Position numbers and translations under genes: made by a program
Assembly: GCA_030760725.1 (NCBI GenBank)
Contig: JASWHV010000011.1
Location: forward strand, 86,033,765 to 86,097,764
Length of the DNA: 64,000 nucleotides
Source of the DNA: Neostapfia colusana
Lineage: Eukaryota; Streptophyta; Magnoliopsida; Poales; Poaceae
Direction of reading: 5' to 3'
The notes under the pieces: generated by a model
The model's database searches: none
What the model was told of the DNA's origin: nothing
The model's input: only the letters and a program-made list of their open reading frames with translations
Shown: positions 19,791 to 31,382 of the stretch, piece after piece
Position numbering within the stretch: position 1 is the stretch's first letter
How the letters are laid out: every line of letters starts with the position of its first letter

Positions 19791-20133
19791 CCCCCCTCCG
19801 TCGTGCGACAAGGGAAAACACCCTCTTACATTGGTGAAGGGGGTCGAGGCCGCTCTCCCCCATGAACACACCAAGGGCTCACCCGACGTCCAGACATACA
19901 GCGAAGCGACGCAGGATCAGCTTCTGCTGAAGAGTAGGCAGCCTAAGGTAGCGCTACCTGGTGCTTCGACCAATGCTTTCTTGAGGAGGGGTGACAAACC
20001 CTCCCTCCAGCTGGGGGGGTCCCTCCCGATCAGTACAAGTATGTCGCTCTAGGTGCGCCTGCCTTGCTACAGGGGATGGGTATCTCTACCCAGACCACAG
20101 GACATAGAACACCTCTGTAAGATCTACCCTTAG
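19791..20133 (+). pseudogene. pol: Tat D remnant of pol C-terminus
   Basis: After the gag linker the sequence has no recognisable protease, reverse transcriptase or integrase core. It ends with codons for IEHLCKIYP and a stop at 20133, matching the pol end IEHLRKFYP of B. So a deletion of several kilobases joined gag to the last part of pol. Confidence 0.7.
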
Positions 20134-21847
20134 CGCAGTGGTAGGATATTTTTTCTTTTTCTCTTTCTTGTAAGGGTGTCATAGTGTCTAGGAACAGCGC
20201 TTAGAACAGCTAGGTCCCGGAGGGGTCCAACTACTCTTGTCACTCGGGGCGGGTCGCTGCCTTCTTACGCGGTCTGATACCTCCAATTATCTGAAGGAAG
20301 CCAGAAATAAGAAAAGTGTATCCTACCCTGCGCACTTTATTTACAGTTTGTGCTAGCTCATGCATATCAACTATAAATGGCATGTCCGGAGTCTGTCCTA
20401 CACACTTGTCCTAGGTTCCGTGGCACTAGAAGGTCACCTCGCTGAAAGGTTGAACGCCCGCAGGAGGTCCAGGGTGTGTAGCCTGCTATGCCTGGTTTCG
20501 TACCCTTAGCGTGCACATCCTACCTCCACAGCGCTACAACTGAGTACTTGGGGGCCAAAAAGTACACGCATATGGATAAGAGAAGTAACCGGACCCCGGA
20601 CATTGCCCCAATACCCTTTTCGTGCTTTCTTTCCATACTGCTTTGGCCGTGTGGCCAATCGCTTTTTCTTGTGTCCAACCGTAACGAGAGTTGTGCTATC
20701 CTTCTGCACGTGGGTCTGCTTGAGGTACCTGTGACGTACCCGGGGTCCTATGGTTGTCTCATTGCTCGGGGTCCCTATGGTGGCAAATGGGCCCTCCCCT
20801 GAAAGTCTTATGCCAGCGGGAGGTCTAGGGTGTGTAGCCTGCTATGCCTAGTTCTGTACCTTTAGCGTGCACATCCTGCCTCTCCAGCGCTACAGCTCGG
20901 TACCAGGGAACCGGATGGCTCATACCCCTGAGCAAGGTTTTAACCATATCCTAGACGACCCACACTGAATTACCAAGCCCATAGCTCAGCTGAGGGCCGT
21001 AAGCCACAGTAAAGCTACCAAACAAGGAAGAGTGACCAGAGAGCATGACTACTCCCTCTTTTTGTCATGTCTGCAGGTCTACACAATTCCTTGGCATCTC
21101 GGACCTCCCAGGGGGCCCGATGCTGACGTCCAGCCTCATTCAGTGGTAGGTGCACCCCAACACAGGTGCCACACCTACCGGAGGCCGTCACGGTGAACCA
21201 CGTGGGTGGGACGTAGAACACTACGGCAGCGAGCAGAAGACTCGAAGCGCCAGCTACGACAAGCTGAAGACAAGGGCCGAGAGCTACCCACGTCAGCTAA
21301 GTCGTTCTAGACCTGTGCGCTCTCTCGCCCTACCTTATGCACGTCTACATTTTTGCAGCTTTCCTTTCAAGCTTGTGTATGTTTTTGCATGCCTCTCGAC
21401 GTGTACATAGTTGTGTTTCTCTGTGTTGTTGTTGCCCGGAGTTATGCTGTCCAGCTACAAGGCGGAAACACCTGAGGTTCTGTGTTGTCTCTGGACCCCT
21501 TGGTTACCTTCCTGCTCAGGTCTCGTGGCGCTAGAAGGTCACACCCCCCCCCTTCGGAGTGCCATGCCAGCGAAAGGTATAGGGTGTGTAGCCTGCTTAG
21601 CCTGGTCCTGTACCCTAAGCGTGCACACTCTGCCTCCTCAGTGCAGCATCCAAGTGCTGGGGGGGGGGGGCGGATAGCACACCACCATAGAAGGATGGTA
21701 ACCATGGTTCGTACACTACTACATCGAATTTCCCAGGTCCCGTAGCTTAGCAGGGACCATAAGCCATAATGAGGCCATTGAACAGAGAAAATACAACTAC
21801 ACGGCACGATTACCCCTTTTCTTCTAGTGTTTGTGCAGGCCACAGGG
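20134..21847 (+). other. Tat D 3' non-coding region with repeated module
   Basis: No coding sequence. A roughly 95-bp module (agggtgtgtagcctgcta, gtgcacatcctgcctc, cagcgctaca) occurs three times, near 20452-20545, 20801-20897 and 21559-21655. Single diverged relatives exist in E (34260-34340) and F (60925-61060). Long G-runs lie at 21659-21671. Confidence 0.65.
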
Positions 21848-22230
21848 CTCCGGTCCGAAGCCTCCCTGCTGGGTGAAGTCCGGAGCTACCACGTGTCCCT
21901 AGGCTCCGAGCTGCCTCCGCGCTAAGGACGGCTCCGGTGCTAACACGTGCCCTGGGTCCGGTCCGAAGCCTCCCTGCTGGTTGAAGTCCGAAGCTACTGC
22001 GTGTCCCTAGGCTCTGAGCCGCCTCCCAGCTGAGGACGGCTCTGGTGCTAACACGTGCCTCGGGCTCCGGTCCAGGCCTTCCCGGTGGGTGAGATCCGGA
22101 GCTACCACGTGTCCATAGGCTCCGAGACACCTCCCCGCTGAGGGCGGCTCCGGAGCTGTGACATGCCCCGGGCTCTAGGCAGAGTCTCCCTTCTGAGTAA
22201 AAGTCTGGAGCTGCCATGTGTCCCCCTGGA
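21848..22230. repeat. Internal G-box array in Tat D, 108-bp double unit
   Basis: About three and a half units of 108-109 bp start at 21848, 21956, 22065 and 22173. Each carries two CACGTG-like cores about 54 bp apart, with accacgtgtcc and taacacgtgcc alternating. It is the internal partner of the LTR array. Confidence 0.85.
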
Positions 22231-22263
22231 AGGAGCTGGAGACAAGGGACGAATTTCCTTCAA

Positions 22264-22424
22264 ATCCTTGCGCTGCTGAGGATCCAAAAGGAATGGTAGC
22301 CACACTGTCGGGGCACCTTGGGTCCTTACGCTGCTAAGGACCCAAAGGAACAAGCTTGAGACATCGGCAGAAGAGCTACCCACGTTGGCTAAGTCATCCC
22401 GGATCCTTGTGCTGCTAAGGGTCC
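22264..22424. repeat. Three copies of a 24-bp hairpin
   Basis: Inverted repeats of the form GGGTCCTTACGCTGCTAAGG plus ACCC occur at 22264-22283 (shorter, ATCC/GGAT), 22320-22343 and 22401-22424. The outer stem bases differ between copies (ATCC/GGAT, GGGTCC/GGACCC, GGATCC/GGGTCC) while nearly keeping pairing. Confidence 0.75.
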
Positions 22425-22951
22425 GAAGTCTACATCGATAACACAGGATAATGAAAGACTTGAAACAAAGGTACTTCCATTAATAACGGAGTTCTAGCAT
22501 ACAAAAGGGGATACAAGACAACTAAGGAACTCAGCAACGACAAGTTGAGTAGTCTCATGCTCTATGGCCTGCTTGGTTGTCCCCCGAGCCGATCTCTGCG
22601 CAGTGAGACGGTCACCTGCTATTAGACCGAGGACGGCAGCAACACATGTTGGACCAAGGCAACAATGACATCCAGTGTCTTGTGGGCCAAGCACCATCTA
22701 TGAGAGATTTTGTTGTCCACAACAGTACCTGGAGGAAGGCTTGATCACTCTAGACCTAACCTTCCTCCGGTACCGGCAGGTAGCCCTCCTTCGGCAAGGT
22801 GCCTAGAGGACATGCCCCACGTGACACTGGCGTAGGGACTCACTGCGAGTCAAGAACCCTGTCCTCAACGGCCTCTCGGCCACCGGCACACCATCAGGAT
22901 GGCCTGTGCCTCTATCCAAGGCCGTCAAGAAGAGGGGTGCCCCAGAGAGCC
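22425..22951. other. Tat D 3' region, unassigned
   Basis: The location corresponds to the middle of the antisense gene in B, but I can follow no continuous similarity or open frame. Nothing further supported. Confidence 0.4.
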
Positions 22952-23190
22952 TCACAGAAGGCCGACACACACGAACATCTCGTAGAAGTGGACGAAGATG
23001 GCCAGAGTGAGAAAGCATCTGGTGGGCGAAAGTTCTTGGAAGCAGAGACTTTCAGCGCGCAAGAGGAGAACAAAGGCCACATGGTGAGGGGGGTGTCGTC
23101 CTACACCGCAAGGCCTCCTTTTATACCCAACCACGGCCTCTAGCAGGGCAACAAGCGCGGCGATTGGGTTTCCACCACTACACGCCACGG
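22952..23190 (-). pseudogene. Scrap of the antisense gene in Tat D
   Basis: Minus-strand codons for IFVHFYEMFVCV match IFVHF/VFVHFCEMFVGV of the B antisense gene's N-terminal domain. Flanking codons are out of frame. Only this short part survives; the coiled-coil exon is gone. Confidence 0.6.
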
Positions 23191-23261
23191 GTTATTCGCC
23201 TCCCCCGATGGTAGCCTAGATCTAGGTCCACCTATCAATCACTGGGGGGCGGGAGGGTAAC

Positions 23262-23530
23262 CTCTTAGGAACGTCTGGCGGTTCCCGAGGAGAGCGGTGC
23301 GACCAACTCATCGGTTGCCGTAGTAAATGACCTGAGGCAACCCCTTGAGCACGCCGCCTTAGTACTCGCCCCCACCAATGACAGGTGGGGCCCGAGTCCA
23401 CCAGTCAAACACCGGCAGGACAGGCGAGTAAAAAACTCACGAACGTCCGGCGGTTCCCGAGGAAAGCAGCGTGGTATTTCTACGGTCCACGGGCGGCTGT
23501 AGTAATTACCCCAAGGCAACTCCTCGAGTG
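23262..23530. repeat. Diverged 174-bp tandem duplication
   Basis: Two copies begin with ggcggttcccgaggagagcg (23277) and ggcggttcccgaggaaagca (23451), and both contain a gtagtaa...aaggcaac segment. B and F carry the unit once (near 8189 and 63800). Confidence 0.6.
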
Positions 23531-23770
23531 CATCGTCATGACCGGTCACATCGGGAGTGGACACGACGACATGCTGCTGCATTGACTGAGTGCGCCCACT
23601 ATGCCGAAGACAAGCAACCTTTTCGTCTCCCAGGTACAACCACTCGTCCACTACGCGAAAATCGCGCCACCACTTTGGTTCCCAAATGGCAGGTTCAAAA
23701 CAACCATGCGGGAGAGATGGGAGCCCCACCTACGGGCTCAACACCTCCCCGAGATGGGCCCGGGGGCCAT

Positions 23771-24993
23771 TGTCGGTACCCTGCAAACCAGGTACCCCCG
23801 CGTAGTGGGTAAAAAGACAGCTTGGGCTCCGCCTTCCTGCTAAGGCGGGCCCCAGCATAAGCCACGTGCCATGGGCCCCATGGATAGTCCTGGGGCTACC
23901 ACGTGTGCTTGGGCTCTAGGACTGGCACGTGCATTGGGCTCCAGCCTAAGCCTCCCCGCTGAGGTGAGGTCCGGAGCTGCCACATGTCTACAGACTCTAA
24001 ATCTCACTACTGGCCAAGGATGGCTTCGAATCTGCCACGTGTACGATGGTGTCGGGCCCGACCTTCCGCTAGGGAGGGCTCCGGTGCTGCCATGTGTCCA
24101 GAACCTCCGAGCAACGCCTCCCGCCAAGGATAGCTCCGGAGGTGCCATGTGTCCTATGGCTCATGTCCCAACCTCCAGCATGGGAGGGCTCCGGTACTGC
24201 CACATGGCAAATGACTCCGGAGCCCTCACTACTCCACAAGACAGCTCCGGTGGCGATGCGTATCCCGGGGTCCAGCCACCCGGACGCCGCGCCGAGAAGC
24301 AACAGGCAGATAGCCAAGGAGTAGCGAGGAGGTTACGATGCCATGCATCAAGGCTCGCGCCTTTCCCACAAGCATGCCTCATGGCGCACGCCTCCGTCCT
24401 CCGCCTGTTCATCATTACGGTGACGAGACAGGGCTACGAGGCGTGACAGCGGAATAGTGTGGCCCAACGGCATAGAGCCGTCCAGCAGAGCGAGGAGACG
24501 CGGCGACAAGACGGGGACTTCGTCATCACCGGCTACCTGGTCAGAGGCCCCCGGCATGTGAGGCGGCGCGCCTTAACTCCTCCGTCAGCGATGTTGCATG
24601 TAGCCGTAAAGACCCTAGCTCATGTATAGGGTACAGACAGCTGTGGGGCCACATGTCAGGCCCTGGGCCACATTGTAACTGCCCCGACCTTAGGCTATAA
24701 AAGGATCAGGGCAGCCTCCAAGGAAAGGGTTCGCAACTCAGGTTCGTAACCTAGCCAACTCACTCTCCCACACGCAGGTTTGCAATCTCACACACTTATA
24801 TGCACAAGCAATACAACAAGCACTCTTGTGGACGTAGGGTATTACGCTCCGGTGGCCCGAACCACGTAAATCCTCGTGTTCACCCTCTCTATCGTGCTCT
24901 GACATTTGAAACCACTAAGCCCCTCCTAAGAAAGAACCTCCACGGGCTGCTCCGGCAGAGGGGGGGGGGATATCGTAGGAAAACACTTCGACA
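23771..24993 (+). mobile_element. 3' LTR of Tat D
   Basis: 1223 bp, TGTCGGTACC to cacttcgaca, preceded by gggcccgggggccat. CACGTG cores start at 23863, 23900, 23926 and 24036, with variants at the 55-bp steps between and after them. CTATAAAAGG lies at 24695-24704. Confidence 0.92.
24695..24704 (+). promoter_or_regulatory. TATA box of Tat D 3' LTR
   Basis: CTATAAAAGG, equivalent to 14768-14777 in the 5' LTR. Confidence 0.55.
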
Positions 24994-24998
24994 AAGCA

Positions 24999-25311
24999 TA
25001 TGCGTCGTACTCCCTGGTCTCTTCATGAGCTTTATAGGGATCACCCAAATCTCACAGACTGTGACGTTAGATAGTCGGAGCTAATATAGGTGTGTTTCTT
25101 TCAAGATTGCTCTGTAGGACAACATCTTTGCTACACATAGCCAGCACAAACACATTAAGGCAAATTGCCAACCTGCCTTACAGTTTGAGAGTATAGCTGT
25201 GCATCTTCACTTAGAGAGGGTCTCATTGAAATACTCTCCTCGGTTAACCACTAGCTAGTTTTTCCCAGATCCTACTTCATGTTATCTCCGATGACATAGG
25301 TTAGGTTACCA
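24999..25311 (-). other. Copia 3' untranslated region, part 2
   Basis: Non-coding continuation of 13647-13848 after the Tat D insertion, reaching the RNase H stop codon. Confidence 0.65.
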
Positions 25312-27906
25312 CTATGGTGTCACAGTTATGGGTCTCAAACCCATCTCCCTTGATGCACTTTCTATCACGTTCCGTGATAGTCCCTTCGTAAAGGGGTCTG
25401 CCAGATTTTTGTCTGTTTGTATGTACGAAACAGTAATAACTCCGGAGTTCCTCATTTTCCTGGCAGATTTCAAACATCTCTTGACATGTCTTGATGATTT
25501 TGTATTATACTTATAACTGATCACTTTAGCAATCACCATTTGATTGTTACAGTTCATAAGGATTGCCGGCAATGGTTTCTCGACCACAGGCAAATCCATC
25601 AAGAGCTCACGCAGCCATTCTGCCTCTACAGTTGTTGTCTCTAAAGTAGTGAGTTTTGCTTCCATGGTTAATCTCGTCAATATGGTCTGTTTGCAAAACC
25701 TCCATGATATGGTGCCACCAGCAAGAGTAAACACGTATCCACCCTGGCATAGAGCTCATCAACATCAGAGATCCAGTTCGAATCACTATATCCTTCAGGC
25801 ACGACCGGATGCCCCGTATAGTGAATTTCATAACTCATTGTACCTCTTAGATGGCGCATAACCCTCTCAAGTGCATTTCAATGATCTATACAGGGTTTCA
25901 CATGAACCTGCTCAGTTTGCTCAAAGCAAACGAGATATCGGGGCGGGTTGCGCTTGCTAAGTACATGAGGGAACCGATCATCTGAGAATATTTAAGTTAA
26001 TCTCTTTGCTCTTTCTTTTTCTTTCTGAGTATCACACTAGGATCATAAGGTGTTAGAGAAATCTTGCTATCTATAAAGCCGAACCGGGTCAAAATTTTCT
26101 CAACATAGTGGGATTGCGTTAAAGTAATTCCATTCTTATCCTTATTCAGCTTAATGTTCAAAATGACATTAGCCTCTCTCAGATCTTTCATATCAAAACA
26201 CTTTGATAGAAAAGACTTGACCTCAGAAATTATATTAATGCTTGTACAAAAAATGAGTACGTCATCCACATACAAGCATAATATAACGCTATCTCCCCCA
26301 CCATGGCGATAGTACACGCACCGATCAACCTCATTAGTGACAAAACCCGCAGATGTCAATGTACTATCAAACTTTTCATGTCATTTCTTAGGTGCTTGTT
26401 TCAGGTCATACAAGGATTTCAACAATTTGCACACCTTTCTCTCTTCAACTTTTACTACGAACCCATCAGGCTGATCCATATAGATTTCCTTTTCCTACTC
26501 TCCATTAAGGAAATCTGTCTTCACACCCATTTGATGAATGATTAGACCATAAGAGGCAGCTAGAGAAAGTAGTACTCGGATTGTCGTTAATCTAGCGACA
26601 GGTGAATAGGTGTCAAAATAGTCTTCACCTTCCTTTTGTGTATAGCCCTTTGCAACTAGCCTCGCCTTGTCAATAGTGCCATCACGCCTGAGCTTTTTTT
26701 TTTTGAACACCCACTTACAACCTACTGGTTTGCACCCGTACGGTCGTTCAGTTAACTCCCAAGTTTCATTTGAAAGAATTGAGTCCATTTCACTATGAAC
26801 TGCTTCTTTCTAGTCATCTGCATCAGGAGATGCATATGCCTCTACGATGGATTTAGGAGTGTTATCCACAAGGTACACAATGAAATCATCACCAAAGGAT
26901 TTTGTAATCCTCTCTCTCTTACTCGTCTCAGTTGTTTCATTGTGTTCCCCCTCTAGAACGTTCTCAAATGGTGTTTCAAGAAACTCGCTAGTTGTGGTGG
27001 ATTCAGAATTAAGTTTAGAAGAAATCCTAACAGTGCTATGCATATCTTTCATAGAAAATATATTCTCAAAAAATATTGCATCATGAGATTCCATAATAGT
27101 ATCAACATGCATATCAGGTATCTCAGATTTAACTACTAAAAATTTGTATGCTATACTCCGCTGAGCATAGCCTAGAAAGATGCAATCTACTGTATTTGGT
27201 CCAAGCTTGCGTTTCTTGGAGATTAGAATATTGACCTTTGCCAAACACCTCTAAATACGTAAGTATGAAAGTGATGGTTTTCTCCCAACTCACTCCTCAT
27301 AACAGATTTTCTCTTTATTCTTTTTTGGAACGCGGTTTCGGACATGACATGAAGTCAATAGAGTCTCCCCCACCATGCCTTAGATAAACCGGAAGTGCCT
27401 ACATGACATTCACCAAGTCACATAACGTACGGTTTTTTTCCTCACAGCTACCCCATTTGATTGGGGTGAATAGAGAGGCGTCCTCTCGTGTATAATACAG
27501 TGTTCCTCATAAAAATCATCGAATAATTTGAGAAAATACTCAACACCACGATCTGTCCTAAGACGTTTAATCTTTCTCTCTAATTGATTTTCTACTTCAG
27601 CTTTATAGATTTTAAAGTAGTCTAAAGATTCATCTTTAGTTTGCAACAAGTATACATAGCAGAATCTAGTTGAATCATCTATTTGCGTCATAAAGTATTT
27701 CTTTCCACCTTTTGTCAACACACCATTCATCTCGCATAGATCAGAATGTATGGGTTCTAGAGGTGTCAAGTTTCTCTTCTCGGCTGTCTTGTGAGGTTTT
27801 CGAGGTTGCTTTGATTCCACACAACTATGACACTTAGAACATTTGGCAATGGTGAATTCCAGAATTAATTTAAGACTAGATAGCCGATTCAATAAACCAA
27901 AATTAA
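25312..27906 (-). pseudogene. pol: Copia pol: integrase, reverse transcriptase, RNase H (decayed)
   Basis: Minus strand, in Copia order. Integrase (27906-27410) has CSKCHSC, HSDLCEMNG, DDSTRF, RTDRGVEY and SPQSNGVA. A linker (27244-26810) has KRKLGPNTVDCIFLGYA. Reverse transcriptase (26788-25997) has WELTERP, GCKWVFKKK, ARLVAKGYTQ, PVARLTTIRVLLSLAA and YVDDVLIF. RNase H (25860-25312) has STMEAELT-like LTMEAKLT, AEWLRELL and ADPFTKGL. The first parts share one frame broken by stops; a frameshift lies before RNase H. The catalytic integrase Asp/Glu context is partly altered and the canonical VKTAFLNG reads VKTDFLNG. Integrase-before-RT order defines Ty1/Copia; a Tork-like type is only my impression. 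Gag, protease and the 5' LTR are missing: Tekay-1 inserted at 27911. Confidence 0.88.
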
Positions 27907-28253
27907 CATAATGTCACACCCGGTTTCTCCGAAGAACAACCGAGTGAATACCACATGTATGCCAGGATCATTTTCTCATACATGTGATGACAAATAGTGA
28001 AGCATCTTTTATTACAAGCCAGGTGTCGAATATAAATAAGTCTTACATAGCATACGTCTCGATGGACGATAATAAGTTCATAATATGTAAATAAAACAGC
28101 AGCGGAAATATTATTCTTGTGGGCTCCGTCACAGGCGTTGCCCGGGGGACTCCATGAACCTAGAATCCTTCTTCGGGTCTGAAGTCTTGATCATTAAACA
28201 CCACATCATTTTCTTGACCTGAGCAGCAATATAAACCAACAAATATGCAAGGT

Positions 28254-28272
28254 TGAGTACCGATGGTACTCA
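28254..28272 (-). other. Conserved LTR hairpin, Tekay-1 copy
   Basis: Stem TGAGTAC / GTACTCA with five-base loop, read on the minus strand after CACTTGC, about 340 bp before the LTR 3' end. Flanks match the solo LTR hairpin (CACTTGC before, CTTGCAT after). Confidence 0.7.
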
Positions 28273-30316
28273 GCAAGTGTGGGAAAGTTATGTCATGCAT
28301 GGCTAGAACAAGGAGAGGTTGAACTCATGGTTAAAGTACTACGCAATTAATACCTATCATCTTAGCTTATTAAGCACCTACATTACTACATAGATGAAAC
28401 GGTCCCAATCTCCCAACCCATCATCATAATCAAATAACCATAACATCATTTCCAATGTTAAGCTCCCCGCTTAACATCCTCAACTTCCAAAGCCATCCAT
28501 CTTCTAATCATGAATAAGTCCAAGCCGCTCTTGACCGTGAGCACGGCTGTCATGACAGTTTTGACTCTGTAGAGTTTGCACCACTGTACCCACATGTAGT
28601 GATTTCATCCCCCGTTGTCGGGTGGACTAAAAGAACCTCCATTATGCCAGTGGCTACGAATCACATTCACACTTCCCAGTTGTGTAGCCAGGAGATCACT
28701 ACGAAGCCTTTACAAAGGGACTCCCGACGAGCGTGGGCCCACTGAGGTTTCACCCCTAACAGCATACAAGAGGCTCCAACCCCGCTGCAGTGGCCCCCTC
28801 TTGAGCCTTGCGGTTCATATGGTAGTCCAGCTGACACCTATTCCCTGCACCATCCAACACACCCATACTACGCCGGGGATACACCTAATTAATTGGCCAA
28901 GCTGCCCCATCTCAGCATGTAGTTGGCACGGTAAAGCCAGGTTACATGCTCCATGAACCGGTCCTTAGGATCCAGGCAAGTACTAAACACAAACCCGAGT
29001 CTCGTGCACCCAGCACCAACCAAAACATCCAACTTGCCTCGATCCCTACCTCTACATAACTCATAATGTCTCATTCCAGAGTAAGGTAAATAAATTGATG
29101 ATATCATATCCCACTTATCCCATTCTAAGCATGGCTAAGCATAAGTAATATGAATGAATGATATAATAAAGCAAATCCCAACCCAAGCTACAAGGAAAAC
29201 AAGGTAATGCAATTCTAGGGAAACTTCCTAGCATGGGTTTCATATTTCAATTGACAATGCAAATAATTCTATCTACACATCCTAGCATAGGATCAAAGTG
29301 GTCAAGGACACTTGCCTTCTTCCTGTTGCTCTGGAAATGGATAGTCCTGATCTTGGAAAGGAATAACTTGCTCTGGAGCAGGTTCTACTCATACCATCAC
29401 ACATAACAAAAGAAAACAATAATCCATAAGACATAGTTCACACTTTCACTTCATACAAACCACACATTCATTTATGAAAGTCATTCACATTTCTATGTGT
29501 TGTGGTTACTCTATGTGTGTTGATTTTGGGCTTACATGCACTTTTAAACATGTGCATATGATTTCTAACTTTTGTATTCAGATTTATATTTGTACACTAT
29601 ATATGAATTTCCAATTTAAACAAATTTCTTATATTCAATTAATACACATCTTAGCTACCAAGTATGCATGGAAGGTATTTTCCTACTCCAAATGGGTTTT
29701 CAGATCTTCTACCAAATCCTAAACTGAAATCTTTGGGTTTTGGAGATTTCATTTATCATTTTCTAGTTATGCATACCTATTTTCCTATATTTTAAGATTT
29801 ATTTTCTATACCTAATTGTGAACTTTATTATGAAAATAGTAAGACACATCATCTAAACAGAATAGGTTCTGATCTAAAATAGTAAATAATATATTTTTGA
29901 ACTTCTCCTCTGATGTGAACTATTTTAAATTTATTTTACAAATTTTCAAAATCATTTCCTAGCCTAAAATGTGTTTCTAGATCAAATAAACATGAACACA
30001 CCCAAACAGATTTCATTTCAGCCTAAAATTTATTTTTAGCTCATTCTAAAGTTTTCCAATTGTTAGTGGAGTTTAAACTTGAATTTACAATGTGTGTGCC
30101 TCACCCTTTTAAATTTAAATCTTAATTACATATTTAAATTCCTAAATTTAATATTATATAAGGTTAAAGAGTAAACTCACCCCACTACAGGGTCTATTAT
30201 ATTATTTCATAAATTTCCAGGGGTCTGTCGGTACCCTCAATACCGGGTACCCCCGCGCATAGGGTAAAACTTCCTAAGGACCTCGCTCCCTCTGCAGGGG
30301 CGAGGTTTGAAGGCGC

Positions 30317-30609
30317 CACGTGTCCAGCGGGGCCGGAGCTCCCCTCCCCACGGAGGATAGCTCCGGGCCTGCCGCGTGGCCCAGGAGGTTGTACCTCGCC
30401 CCCTCCGCAAGGGCGAGCTCCGAAGGCACCACGTGTCCGGCAGGGCCGGGGCTCTCCTCTCCTCAAAGGATAGCTCCGAGCCTGCCACGTGGCCCGGAAG
30501 ACCGGACCTCGCCCCCTCCGCGGGGGTGAGTTCCGAAGGCTCCACGTGTCCAGCGGAGCCGGAGCTCCCCCCCCCCCTCCTCAGAGGAGAGCTCCGGGTC
30601 CGACACGTG
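30317..30609. repeat. G-box array in Tat E 5' LTR
   Basis: CACGTG starts at 30317, 30430, 30486, 30543 and 30604, with CGCGTG at 30373. Spacings are 56, 57, 56, 57 and 61. The same array in the 3' LTR (35892-36180) has CATGTG and CACATG at the first and last sites. Confidence 0.9.
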
Positions 30610-31001
30610 GCCAGCAGAACAGTGCTGCCGATCGGCGCGGTAGGCAGCGGGAGTAAAGGCGCGCCATGCCTTTACCGTACAAAGCATTCAAGACTCGCGC
30701 CTTCCCGAGACGAAGAGGCGCAGCGCACGCCTGTCAGGAGGCGCTGTGACCAGTCGCAGTCAGGACAGGCATACAGTGTCTGAAGCTGCAGGCCATTGAA
30801 GGCAGCGACAAGACCGGACAAGACATGCCCTGCCGCCCCTGCCATCGCCAATGACTAAACGCTACACTTAGCCTACGGCATGGGTAGGGCGGCAGGACGA
30901 GGATTTCGACGCCAGCGCCAAGATATAATAGCTGGTAGGAAATCACCCCGAGGCCACCTGTCGGGTCCCGGGCCCCCCTTGTAAGCCACTCGAGCCTTGG
31001 A

Positions 31002-31011
31002 CTATAAAAGG
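31002..31011 (+). promoter_or_regulatory. TATA box of Tat E 5' LTR
   Basis: CTATAAAAGG; repeated in the 3' LTR at 36573-36582. Confidence 0.65.
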
Positions 31012-31382
31012 CTCGGGTAGGCAACATTAGCAAGGGTTCGAACTCTGTTGGTTCGCACTCCAGCAACTCATACGCTAGACATAACTCATCCCCAAGCTCA
31101 GGACTCCAGTTCTGAGCAACAAGCAATACAGCGAGCTCCTCAGCTCGCCGTGGACGTAGGGTTTTACGCTCTGGCGGCCTGAACCACGTAAAACTCGCCG
31201 TGTCAAGCTCCTCCTTAACTCGTCCATACGCTTAAGCTCTCCGCAAGTGACTAGCCCCTCCGAAAAAGAACCTCCGCGGGCTGCCCAGTGCAGGTCCGGG
31301 GGAAGTGTATACCACACACTTCGACATTTGGCGCGCTAGGAAGGGGGCTTTTCCCTTGCGCGACGAGCTTCTGCCGACGAGG

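Larger units (their letters stand above)
13849..24993 (+). mobile_element. Tat element D with deleted pol, inserted in Copia element
   Basis: Complete from LTR to LTR and flanked by AAGCA at 13844-13848 and 24994-24998. Internally it keeps a decayed gag, the last codons of pol, a long 3' region with repeats, and only a scrap of the antisense gene. Protease, reverse transcriptase, RNase H and integrase are almost entirely gone, so it could only have moved with proteins from another copy. Its 5' LTR carries a later solo-LTR insertion. The LTRs have diverged noticeably, suggesting an older insertion than E. Confidence 0.93.
30226..31326 (+). mobile_element. 5' LTR of Tat E
   Basis: 1101 bp, TGTCGGTACC to cacttcgaca, followed by TTTGGCGCGCTAGG. 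It carries the G-box array (30317-30609) and CTATAAAAGG at 31002-31011. Close match to 35801-36897. Confidence 0.95.

Noticed and set aside
28615..29107. Short frames in the Tekay-1 LTR that could be a gene
   Set aside because: Non-coding LTR sequence; no motif, no conservation sign, and the frames overlap on both strands.
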